Assembly: GCA_036399175.1 (NCBI GenBank)
Contig: DASWNP010000048.1
Location: forward strand, 1 to 64,000
DNA: 64,000 bases
Direction: 5' to 3'
Origin: DASWNP01 sp036399175
Lineage (GTDB): Bacteria > Acidobacteriota > Blastocatellia > Pyrinomonadales > Pyrinomonadaceae
Within the stretch, counting starts at the first letter, position 1. Every line of letters begins with the position of its first letter. The position numbers and the translations under genes are program-made. Under the pieces are notes generated by a model. It worked only from the letters and a program-made list of their open reading frames with translations, was not told where the DNA came from and ran no database searches. Positions 25,320 through 32,949 of this stretch are shown in pieces.

Positions 25320-25347
25320 TAAATTCGCCTTATATATTCAAGCAAGC

Positions 25348-25452
25348 GCCTGACGCCCGGACAGCACCCGCCGCGCATTCAACAGAACTGACAAGGCGTC
25401 TCGCGGATGAAAGGCGCGCTCTTCGCGGTCGGGTTGCATGCCGTTGTTAGAT
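25348..25452 (-). repeat. attC site 14
   Basis: Left core gcctgac (one mismatch), right core gttagat, 105 bp. Arms cggacagcacccgccgcg / cgcggtcgggttgcatgccg. Confidence 0.92.
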
Positions 25453-25538
25453 TGCGGCTTGGCGGTTCAGTATACTTTTCCGCCAGAGCGAGCATTACCA
25501 ACTCTTTGTTGACGAGCCCGGCCTACGTCCACGCCCTT

Positions 25539-26510
25539 CTATGGCCTTTTCCTGCTCCTGGGGTTTGCCCTCGCCGTCTTTATAGCCTCTCTTTTTGTTC
25601 TATCGGGAGTCCTTTTGGTAGACTCCGCAACGGACTTCCTGCTCTGCTTTGAACTCGCCTCATCAGCACGCCGCGAATTATTCTTACCTGCTTTAGCTGT
25701 GGTCGCCTTTGTATTACTCCGGGTCGGAGATGGCTCATCTTCCTTCGTCGTCTTGCGCTCGACCCTTGATTTCTCCGGCGTCTTCCGACCTCTATCGGCG
25801 TCGAGGTTAGCTCCGGGCTCCGGCGCTGTCGAGGTTAAGTCGGGCTCAGGGATAATGCCTGCCCTCTCATACTCTTCCAGGCGGGCGACCGCTTTCCCCG
25901 CGAGTATTTTGGCGGCTTCGAGGGTAGATGTTGCTTCCAACAACCCGACCACCCGTAGCGTGAGAATGGAATGCTTGCTTAGGACGCGCAGTTCTGTGGT
26001 CTGAAAGTTGGCCGTCTCTTCCTTAGTCTCTGCGAAGGCATCCGCCCCGATCCCTGAGACTTCCGTCAACCTAATCGAAGACTCTCCGCTCTGCGCCTTA
26101 ACGATGCGCTCCTTGAGTTCTTCATAGGATTTCGCGGCATTCCACTTGGCCGTGGAGGCAGGGGCTTGCCGCTTAACGCCCAAACTGACGAAACCCTCAT
26201 CGCCACCAAACATACACGAGGAGGTTAGCGTCCCCGACCTCCGGGACGATAGTTCGGTGCCGCGCATCGGCTCCTTGACCGGTCTGCCCAGAGCGGCTTC
26301 AACTTCCTCCTTCGTAAGTTGAGAACACACATCTAGTTTATCCGCCGACAATCTACTCCCCTCAGTTGGGTCACCCTCGGCGTCAACGTCTCCTGTCGCG
26401 TTCGCCGGTGTCCCGGCTCCCCCCGATGTGGGAGTATCCTTTCTCAGCTTCCCACACGCTAACGGCATAATCGCGATGCCTAGAAGTGTAATAAGCAAAA
26501 ATCTTCTCAT
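25539..26510 (-). CDS. Lipoprotein with a basic, low-complexity C-terminal tail
   Basis: 323 residues; lipobox MPLACGK puts a lipidated Cys at residue 19. Residues 60-220 form a globular domain (VCSQLTKEEVEAALGRPVKE, FGGDEGFVSLGVKRQA, LTEVSGIGADAFAETKEETA) resembling secreted lipoproteins of the DUF3558 kind that carry an early Cys pair. From residue 235 on the protein is a Lys/Arg/Ser/Thr-rich tail without hydrophobic residues, net strongly positive (KTPEKSRVERKTTKEDEPSP and so on), which could bind DNA, teichoic-like polymers or the outer membrane surface. One-gene cassette. Function unknown. Confidence 0.75.
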   Translation of the reverse strand: MRRFLLITLLGIAIMPLACGKLRKDTPTSGGAGTPANATGDVDAEGDPTEGSRLSADKLDVCSQLTKEEVEAALGRPVKEPMRGTELSSRRSGTLTSSCMFGGDEGFVSLGVKRQAPASTAKWNAAKSYEELKERIVKAQSGESSIRLTEVSGIGADAFAETKEETANFQTTELRVLSKHSILTLRVVGLLEATSTLEAAKILAGKAVARLEEYERAGIIPEPDLTSTAPEPGANLDADRGRKTPEKSRVERKTTKEDEPSPTRSNTKATTAKAGKNNSRRADEASSKQSRKSVAESTKRTPDRTKREAIKTARANPRSRKRP

Positions 26511-26577
26511 AAAATGGCCTTCTCTTTGCGACTCGCGAGCCGTGATTTCTGCCGGTAAAGGTATCTTGGAGGAAGCA

Positions 26578-26681
26578 ATCTAACGGCTGGGGAGGAGCCG
26601 CCAGGAAGCGCCGAACCAACCATCCAAGCCTTGCGGATGAAATCCAAGCTCATTCCGATGGGCTTGAGCGAATTGTTAGGC
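26578..26681 (-). repeat. attC site 15
   Basis: Left core atctaac, right core gttaggc, 104 bp. Arms ggctggggaggagccgcc / gatgggcttgagcg. Confidence 0.85.
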
Positions 26682-26699
26682 GATGCGTTCTGACTTCGC

Positions 26700-26807
26700 C
26701 GCGAGCGCCGGGAGATGACGAGCAGCCTCGTGCCTCTCTTCGAGCAACATTCCGACATGCATAGCTAAACCGCGCTCTTCGCGGTCGGGCGCATCCCGTT
26801 GTTGGGC
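26700..26807 (-). repeat. attC site 16, degenerate left half
   Basis: Right half is normal (cgcggtcgggcgcatcccg with core gttgggc at 26801-26807). The left half is poor: gcgagcgccgggagatgacg lacks the core. Only 18 bp separate it from attC 15, so no gene fits between them. Confidence 0.65.
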
Positions 26808-26813
26808 GGCGAC

Positions 26814-27152
26814 CTAGCTGCGCGGCCTGATTAACGAAAGCAGTGTCGCCGCGATAAACAATCCGGCACCAACGAAAACTTGCGGCTGCGCAAGCACCAG
26901 CAGCGCCAGAACGAACATTACTGCAAAGATAAGATTCGTGATGAAGCAAAGCAACCGAACAACTCTGTCTTTGCCAGCATCACGCAACAAAATGATATTT
27001 AAAAAGCCCGCAAGGACGATGGCAACACCAGTGCCGGCGAACCATAATGCCCTCACGGAGAAGCTATCGTAATCGTGGAATGTGACCGAGATGTGGAGGA
27101 CACCGAGCGCGATAATTATACCGGCTAAGATTTTATGCAGCGACTTCCTCAT
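26814..27152 (-). CDS. Small four-helix membrane protein, hypothetical
   Basis: 112 residues with four membrane helices: residues 7-24 (KILAGIIIALGVLHISVT), 34-56 (ALWFAGTGVAIVLAGFLNII), 65-85 (VVRLLCFITNLIFAVMFVLA) and 90-108. The N-terminus is MRKSLHK and the C-terminus LIRPRS, so both ends are basic and inside. No conserved family motif is recognised. The stop is 7 bp from attC 16; the start lies 92 bp from attC 17. Confidence 0.75.
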   Translation of the reverse strand: MRKSLHKILAGIIIALGVLHISVTFHDYDSFSVRALWFAGTGVAIVLAGFLNIILLRDAGKDRVVRLLCFITNLIFAVMFVLALLVLAQPQVFVGAGLFIAATLLSLIRPRS

Positions 27153-27243
27153 GATCCGATTTTACGCCCGACAGGAACAACCGAAAATGTTAGTCCAAAG
27201 ATTTCGACGCCTTTGAAATCCTCCTTCGTGTCTAAGCGAAGGC

Positions 27244-27346
27244 TCCCAACGCCGGAGCTAAGCCGCCGCGCATGCCACTTCGAAAGCGACAACTCCTGCA
27301 TTGAGAAGAAGGCTCATTTGCGGTCGGCGTGGGCGGCTTGTTGGGC
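27244..27346 (-). repeat. attC site 17
   Basis: Left core tcccaac, right core gttgggc, 103 bp. Arms gccggagctaagccgccgcg / tgcggtcggcgtgggcggc. Confidence 0.88.
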
Positions 27347-27359
27347 GGCGCGTAGAATG

Positions 27360-28907
27360 CTACGGACTGCTTTTTAGTTTTCTCAATGCTTCAACAGCGC
27401 CCCGGTTGTTTGGGTTTAACTCAATTGCTTTTTCATAAAACTTGACTGCCAGTTCTTTATTACCATTCGCCATATGCGCTTCGCCCAGACTGTCATAGAC
27501 ATTTGCCGACGATGGGTAGGCTTCAACATTCAGCTTGAAAATTTCGATAGCTTGAGCAAGACGATTTTCATTCTTAAGCTTGTATCCCAAATCATTCAAA
27601 AAACTCTCGCGGAAAATCGGCTCCTGCGGGTCTTTCGCCCTGTATTCGTTATATAGCTTAACTGCTTGCTCAAATCCTTCTTGTTCCAACACTTTCAAGA
27701 ATTTTTCTTCCGTCGGCGGAACTTGCATCGCGGCGCGGACTTCAAACTTGGATATGTTTTCGACAAAGCCGTTTTCTTGCGGGCTGAGAGCAATTAATTC
27801 CAATCCGCGTTTGTCTTTCTTCAGATGAGCGTTGAAGAAATTCAGGATGTAGCGACACATCGCCTGATAACCGCGCTTTGCTGTTTCGGGTGTTCTTGTT
27901 TGCGTGACGGCAGATTGCGAAGCGAACATCGGGAAACTGGAAAAATCCTGATGAAACATTCCCGCCATTTCCAGCCTATAGCGATTCGAGTATTTCAGCG
28001 CGTCAAAAACCGCTAAATTCGTTGCCGGTTCGGTTCGATACAAATACAACCACGAAACGCGCATTTTGGTCGGGTGGTAATGAATTGATTCTGTCGCTAA
28101 TTTTATATACGGCGCAACGCCAAACGTCGGGTCGAGGGTAACCAGCGCGTCGAAGTCATAGTTTCGCATCACCAAATTCAAAGCCGCAACTCCGCCGACG
28201 CTGTAACCTATTGCGCCTAAATTGCTGCGGTCGGCATCGGGAAAATCGCGCATCGCGCCAACGGCAAATTGGAGGTCAAGAATCTGCGTCTCTAAATCCG
28301 CCGGACTCGGAAATTTCAAATTCACGTCGAGCGAAGTCGCGCCTAACTGCGGAACTGTAATGACAACATAACCGTGACTCGCCAAGTATTCGCAAAGAAC
28401 AACATTATCCTGCGAGCTGTTGTTAAGACCGGCCGAATACACGAGAAGCGGAAACGCGCCTTTCTGCGGGACGGCATTCTGAACGGCTGCCGTTTTCGTC
28501 TTCATCAAAGCATCGAATTCTCCGGCTTTGAGATTAGCGCGAAAATTGCCGACATCCCGTTGTTCAAGCAGACGGTTCAGTTCTGCGAAAGCCGCACTTT
28601 GAGCCGTCGCATGCAGGTAATCCCGATAAAGCATTCGGGGATTGTTAGCCTGACGCTTCGCCGGATACCAAACGCTAATTCGCACGGGGCGGCCTCTACC
28701 TGTCGCCTGCGGATAGCCGTTTGAATCTTCTGTTGCCTTCCAAACTCTCGAATAATCCTGCTGATAAATAAACTTAAAACCAACGGCGTAAGAGCCGGAT
28801 TCAAGATTACCCCACAAAACCGGAGTCTGAGCGTTCGCCGAAGAAAAACCAAGAGCAAGCAATAAAATATATGTGTTCTGAAGCGTGAATCGTATAAATC
28901 TGCTCAT
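27360..28907 (-). CDS. Secreted alpha/beta hydrolase fused to a TPR domain
   Basis: 515 residues; signal peptide ends ANAQTPV. Residues 70-350 form an alpha/beta hydrolase of the dienelactone/PAF-acetylhydrolase kind (PVRISVWYPAK, FPLLVYSAGLNNSSQDNVVL), with the nucleophile Ser in IGYSVGGVAAL, the acid in VTLDPTFG and the His in GMFHQDF. Residues 400-510 are two to three TPR units (LGYKLKNENRLAQAIEIFKL, YDSLGEAHMANGNKELAVKF). The C-terminal TPR probably holds a partner or peptide substrate. The gene is AT-rich compared with its neighbours, consistent with recent acquisition. One-gene cassette. Confidence 0.88.
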   Translation of the reverse strand: MSRFIRFTLQNTYILLLALGFSSANAQTPVLWGNLESGSYAVGFKFIYQQDYSRVWKATEDSNGYPQATGRGRPVRISVWYPAKRQANNPRMLYRDYLHATAQSAAFAELNRLLEQRDVGNFRANLKAGEFDALMKTKTAAVQNAVPQKGAFPLLVYSAGLNNSSQDNVVLCEYLASHGYVVITVPQLGATSLDVNLKFPSPADLETQILDLQFAVGAMRDFPDADRSNLGAIGYSVGGVAALNLVMRNYDFDALVTLDPTFGVAPYIKLATESIHYHPTKMRVSWLYLYRTEPATNLAVFDALKYSNRYRLEMAGMFHQDFSSFPMFASQSAVTQTRTPETAKRGYQAMCRYILNFFNAHLKKDKRGLELIALSPQENGFVENISKFEVRAAMQVPPTEEKFLKVLEQEGFEQAVKLYNEYRAKDPQEPIFRESFLNDLGYKLKNENRLAQAIEIFKLNVEAYPSSANVYDSLGEAHMANGNKELAVKFYEKAIELNPNNRGAVEALRKLKSSP

Positions 28908-28944
28908 TCACATTCTCCTGTCACACCCGGTAGCGGCATTTTAC

Positions 28945-29049
28945 GTCTATCGCCGGCGATGAACCGCCGCGCATTCAACGTCTAAGACTTTCAATTCTTG
29001 CGAATGATATTCGCGCTTCAACGCGGTCGGCTCCAGCCCCTTGTTAGAT
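28945..29049 (-). repeat. attC site 18
   Basis: Left core gtctatc (two mismatches), right core gttagat, 105 bp. Arms cgccggcgatgaaccgccgcg / cgcggtcggctccagcccc. Confidence 0.82.
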
Positions 29050-29128
29050 TTGGCATCAAAGAAATCACTCAGGCTCCGCTTTGTCAACGCACAGTCAATT
29101 CAACGTCACTTCTTTTGAGTGTAAGAAT

Positions 29129-29560
29129 TTAACTCGAACTTGGGATGCCGCGCGCGATGAACCACTCGACCGTGGCCGATAGCACCACCGCGCCGGCCGC
29201 GTCCAACACCTCTATCGACACCGATGCAGACACGCGACCGCGTGCCGCGAGGTCTGCCGACCAGCGGCAGACCTCGCCGTGTGGGACAACCGCGCGGGCG
29301 GACACAGGGCCTGACGCCAGCTTGTGGAATTTAGCCTCGACCCTGCGGACTACCGGTATGTAACCTTCGCCGCTGCCCAGTTGTTGCACGAGGAATGCGC
29401 CGGAACCGGCCTCCGCGACCGCTAGCAGTGCGGATGCGTGGACGGTGCCGAGATGGTTAGTGTACTGCTGCCCACCTGGCAAGCTGATCAGCGCCCCGCT
29501 GCCGGCGGGCATAGCCTCCAGCCTGAGGAGACGGTTGAATGGAAGCTGTGTTACATCCAT
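29129..29560 (-). CDS. PaaI-type hotdog thioesterase
   Basis: The frame is open to 29701, but the region beyond 29560 is attC sequence; ATG 29560 (MDVTQLPFNRLLRLEAM) gives 143 aa. The hotdog fold of the PaaI/YbgC superfamily is visible: GGQQYTNHLGTVHASALLAVAEAGSG, with the conserved HxGxxH-like NHLGTVHA, and later HGEVCRWSADLAARGRVSAS. It would hydrolyse acyl-CoA thioesters, substrate unknown. No membrane segments. One-gene cassette between attC 18 and 19, with the start 18 bp from attC 19. Confidence 0.85.
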   Translation of the reverse strand: MDVTQLPFNRLLRLEAMPAGSGALISLPGGQQYTNHLGTVHASALLAVAEAGSGAFLVQQLGSGEGYIPVVRRVEAKFHKLASGPVSARAVVPHGEVCRWSADLAARGRVSASVSIEVLDAAGAVVLSATVEWFIARGIPSSS

Positions 29561-29577
29561 CGATGAGCCCTCAAGCC

Positions 29578-29683
29578 GCCTAACGCCCGAATTAACCGGG
29601 CGGCGCGAAACCATCGAAGATTGGAGGCTGGAAGAATGATGAAAAGCACGCGGCCGCCGCTCCGATTGGATGACCGGTTCGAT
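29578..29683 (-). repeat. attC site 19
   Basis: Left core gcctaac, right core gttcgat (one mismatch), 106 bp. Arms gcccgaattaaccgg / ccggttcga. The right half is degenerate compared with attC 11. Confidence 0.85.
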
Positions 29684-29721
29684 AGCGGCGTGTGAAAACA
29701 CCTGCCTGACTGAGATAACGG

Positions 29722-31122
29722 CTACTCAACCCTTCTCGCTCGAATCTCACGCCCAAACTGATTGAGAACTAAGCCTGTGACCCCGCCTCGATCGTCTTTG
29801 GTAAATCTGATTTGTGCATTCACGCCGGGAACGAAAAACTCTGTTTCTGAGGTTGGTGTCAGCTCGGTTTTTGGTTGTCCCGGAACTGCCGCCATTAACC
29901 TGCCGCCTTCATTTGTGATGGTCACAGCGATGCTCGGCGCAAGTTCGAGCACGTATCTTCCGGCGTATAAATCGTAGATGCGCGGGTCAACGCTCGCGGC
30001 GCGCCGTTCCTGTGGGAGTTCGTATCTTTCGCCAAACATCATTGCAGCGAGGTCGCGCGCAATCATCTCGATAGGCACGTCATTGAGATTACTGAGAACG
30101 ATAACAGTCACGCGCTCATTCGGGAACCGCCCAAGAAAGGAGATGAAGCCGTTGATTTCGCCGCCGTGAACTTGCGCTCGGCGGTTGAATTGCTCAAGCA
30201 TTAACCAACCGTAGCCGTACCTTCCCGTCAGAGACCTGAGCGAAGCGACAACCGCGGGATTGAACATCACTTCGAGCGACCTTCTGGGAAGTAGACGCTC
30301 CGTGTAGAGAGCCGCATCCCAGCGCAGTAAATCCTCTGTCGTAGAATAAAGACCACCGGCGGCAAAGGGTCTGCTCATGTCGAGGTAAGCGGCGTTGATG
30401 ATTCCGCCCCGTGTGTCCGGCGAGTAACCGGCGGCACGGTTCGGCAGCACTTGACGAGGATCGTCGTAGCCAGTATTTGACATGCCAAGCGGCGCGAAGA
30501 TGCTTTCTCGTAAAAATGCTTCGTAAGTCTTACCTGATACCCTTTCAATAATATAACCCGCAATGTAGTAACCAGAGTTGCTGTAACTGAATTGCTCACC
30601 GGGTCGAAAATCGAGAGGCTTGATTTTGAGAGTTTCAATCACGGTGGTGACAGGCAGAGGTAAATTGCGCTGTTGGAACTCCGGCAAACTAAGGTATTCG
30701 GGAATGCCCGAAGTGTGCGTTAGCAAGTGATGAATGGTAATTCCTTGCCACGTCTGCGAGCACTGCGGAACATATCTGCAAATCGGGTCTTGGACATTCA
30801 GCCTGCCGCGCTCTTGCAGAATCAAAATGCCCATCGCCGTAAATTGTTTTGTCATCGAGCCGATGCGAAAGATTGTTTGCGGCGTGTTCGGCACACGATG
30901 CTCCAAATTCGCCATGCCGTAACCGCGACTGACAAGCGGACGGCCATCACGCGCCAGCAAAACCGTCCCGCTAAAGCGGTGGACGCGCATCGCTCTGTTC
31001 ATATATTCATCAACTCTCGTGGTGAGGTCTTGAGCGTGCGCGTCACGGTTAAGACTACCGGCGATGACAAGCAGCCACGCAAGCAGGAAAGCGCGAACCG
31101 TTTTGTGCCCGGAATCATTCAT
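29722..31122 (-). CDS. Secreted serine hydrolase, class C beta-lactamase fold
   Basis: 466 residues; signal peptide ends HAQD. Active-site motifs are all present: SMTKQF (Ser/Lys), YSNSGYYIAGY (YxN) and HGGEINGF (HxG). The C-terminal 100 residues are a beta barrel extension (YDLYAGRYVLELAPSIAVTI). It shares long stretches with the enzyme at 23016-24383 (VDEYMN...RFxGxxLxARDG, QFTAM...LQERG, VQDPIC.Y), so the two are paralogues or independent arrivals of one gene family. It shares an operon with the 156-residue membrane-anchored protein upstream. Esterase, amidase or D-peptidase activity is possible. Confidence 0.93.
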   Translation of the reverse strand: MNDSGHKTVRAFLLAWLLVIAGSLNRDAHAQDLTTRVDEYMNRAMRVHRFSGTVLLARDGRPLVSRGYGMANLEHRVPNTPQTIFRIGSMTKQFTAMGILILQERGRLNVQDPICRYVPQCSQTWQGITIHHLLTHTSGIPEYLSLPEFQQRNLPLPVTTVIETLKIKPLDFRPGEQFSYSNSGYYIAGYIIERVSGKTYEAFLRESIFAPLGMSNTGYDDPRQVLPNRAAGYSPDTRGGIINAAYLDMSRPFAAGGLYSTTEDLLRWDAALYTERLLPRRSLEVMFNPAVVASLRSLTGRYGYGWLMLEQFNRRAQVHGGEINGFISFLGRFPNERVTVIVLSNLNDVPIEMIARDLAAMMFGERYELPQERRAASVDPRIYDLYAGRYVLELAPSIAVTITNEGGRLMAAVPGQPKTELTPTSETEFFVPGVNAQIRFTKDDRGGVTGLVLNQFGREIRARRVE

Positions 31123-31135
31123 TACAAAACCTTCT

Positions 31136-31603
31136 TTATGGCCGCCGTGTAGCTGTCCATTGCCGATTTATAGCCAGCACGCGCATCGTGCCCGTCATCG
31201 TGTCTCCGTTGAGGGTCGCTGGAAACTCAACCGTGACTCCAAAGCGTTCGGCGGATAAACTGATATTGCGTCCTTCAATCGTTCCTTTCACAGGCAAGTC
31301 TCCGCCTTCAGAGTTGATGGTTCCGCTCAGCCTTGCTCCATTCTGCTCTAACGTGAGCATCCAATTCTGCGTCCCGCCCCGTCTCTTCTGTACGCGCATG
31401 TCCCACCTGCCCGCGATGTTGACGATTGAGTCTGACGGCCTTTCAGAAGGGGCTGCTTGCGCTCGATTCTGCGGCGTAGTTGCGTCCGGTGCGACTCTGC
31501 GGTTACCGAGCTTTAACTGCACAACAAGAGTGATGACGAGCATTAATAACACGCATACCACAAGCCTTTCGTGCCTTACGAGCCAATCAAAGTATGCTCT
31601 CAT
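31136..31603 (-). CDS. Membrane-anchored beta-domain protein
   Basis: About 155 residues from ATG 31603; a longer in-frame start at 31681 is possible. An N-terminal helix (residues 13-30, VVCVLLMLVITLVVQLKL) anchors it; residues 60-150 form a lipocalin-like beta domain (IAGRWDMRVQKRRGGTQNWM, LSGTINSEGGDLPVKGTIEG, GTMRVLAINRQWTATRRP), similar to the secreted small lipocalin domains seen elsewhere in this window. It starts the operon with the serine hydrolase at 29722-31122 (13 bp apart) and is transcribed divergently from the MarR gene. Confidence 0.78.
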   Translation of the reverse strand: MRAYFDWLVRHERLVVCVLLMLVITLVVQLKLGNRRVAPDATTPQNRAQAAPSERPSDSIVNIAGRWDMRVQKRRGGTQNWMLTLEQNGARLSGTINSEGGDLPVKGTIEGRNISLSAERFGVTVEFPATLNGDTMTGTMRVLAINRQWTATRRP

Positions 31604-31705
31604 ATCAGCGCCTGAAATTGATTCATTCAATCTGATTGCAGATAATATGTTAAATCTGAAACGATGGTCAACCCGGTTCACTATTCTCTTTGAATGGGGC
31701 GTAAC

Positions 31706-32179
31706 ATGAACAACCGTAAGAATTCGACTTTAGAGGAGCTTGAAGCAAGGCGGACAGCGATAATTGGTCGCCAACTCTTCTACTGTTTCCAGCTATTTTT
31801 AGATCGAGCGACGATCAAGCTGCAACGTCGCGGGCATGAAAATATCGGCATGGCGCAGTCTGCGCTTCTTCGCAATCTGGACTTCTCCGGCACTCAACTC
31901 ACGACTATTGCGAAGCGGGCAGGAGTCACCAAACAGGCGATCATCAAAATCGCGCGCGACCTCCATGAACGCCGCTATATCAAGATCGTCTCCGACCCGA
32001 ATGACCGTCGCGGAAAAATTGTGAGCCTTACCCCCAAAGGATTTCGGCTTGTCAACGACGTAATGGAAGTTGCGGCGGAGGTTGAAGATGAGGTCGCTGC
32101 CGTCATCGGCAGGAAGGAAATTGAGAATCTTCGAGCAACATTAGACTCCCTGCTCAAAGCTGCGTTGCCACCAGCTTGA
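31706..32179 (+). CDS. MarR-family transcriptional regulator
   Basis: 157 residues from ATG 31706, opposite to the array direction. The winged helix-turn-helix is clear: GMAQSALLRNLDFSGTQLTT, IAKRAGVTKQAIIKIARDLH and the wing KIVSDPNDRRGKIVSLTPKG, followed by dimerisation helices. The shared 100-bp region with the divergent serine-hydrolase operon is the natural place for its operator, so it probably controls that operon and itself. A regulator plus enzyme pair in opposite directions is not the standard cassette form. Ligand unknown. Confidence 0.93.
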   Translation: MNNRKNSTLEELEARRTAIIGRQLFYCFQLFLDRATIKLQRRGHENIGMAQSALLRNLDFSGTQLTTIAKRAGVTKQAIIKIARDLHERRYIKIVSDPNDRRGKIVSLTPKGFRLVNDVMEVAAEVEDEVAAVIGRKEIENLRATLDSLLKAALPPA

Positions 32180-32237
32180 TTTTACCAACCTACCGGCGGC
32201 TATTAGAATTTAAGAGAAATAAGTATAAATCGCGGAA

Positions 32238-32462
32238 TCAAGTTTGAGATGGAACAGAACAGTGATTGAAAAAGACCTCATCAGGCTGCTGGCTTCGCAT
32301 CAGATTCGCGTCCGGCTCAATGCGAGATTTGCACAACCTAACCTGAACAATAAGGGCGGCAGCGAGAACCTGTGCAACTCCAATAAGAAGTTTCTCATAG
32401 AATGTCTGGACGGACTTGCTCGATTTTTCATCATTCCTTGCTTTAGCACCTTTAGAATACAA
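32238..32462 (-). pseudogene. Fragment of a membrane-anchored protein
   Basis: About 74 residues with one membrane helix (LLIGVAQVLAAALIVQVRL) followed by CKSRIEPDANLMRSQQPD. The helix-plus-motif resembles the start of the protein at 31136-31603 (VVQLKLGNRRVAPDATTP), so this is probably the 5' part of a second copy that has lost its beta domain. It lies next to the truncated attC at 32469. Low certainty. Confidence 0.4.
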
Positions 32463-32468
32463 GAGGCT

Positions 32469-32531
32469 ATCGAACGCCCTGCATCAGCGGCGCGCTGCTC
32501 ATTTGAAAGATAAAAGAGAAGCTTCTGTGCG
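32469..32531 (-). repeat. Truncated attC at the edge of the island
   Basis: A left core atcgaac (one mismatch) and left arm gccctgcatcagcggcgcg match the majority class, but no right half or GTTRRRY core follows; the sequence turns into unrelated DNA. The non-cassette island starts here. Confidence 0.6.
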
Positions 32532-32949
32532 CTCTCCTGACTGCGCGGCTCGTGTCGCTAGGCGTGATGGCGGGGTTTCGTTGCGTGCTCGGCGGGGTTT
32601 TGAGTCGGCATGTCTTATCCGAGCTGACGCGCTGGGCGGTGTCCCGGGTTTACCTTCGCTTACTATATTAAGTGCGCTGTGCAGGCGTCTCGTAAAAGCA
32701 CAGTTGATTTGATATATTACCGCCGCTATCGAGCAAGTCTGCACGACGCGCCAATCCCGGCCTGCGAAAAAATCCTCAGCGCTAACCGATTAATTTGAGT
32801 TTGTCTGCCTGCCAGCGGCGGCGTTTTATTGAAGGGGAGACTGGTAGGAGTTCCCCGAAGCGCGTTCGGGTGACGCCACACAACGGGCGAGCATGATGAT
32901 GGGGGCGTTAGCCTAAAAAAGATGTCCTCTGAGAGGGTGATTCCGAATA
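32532..32949. other. Non-coding stretch before the island genes
   Basis: Between the truncated attC and the first island gene there is no recognisable gene or repeat. It is GC-rich with short palindromes. It probably holds the promoter of the PLD-helicase gene, but I cannot point to -35/-10 boxes. Confidence 0.4.
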
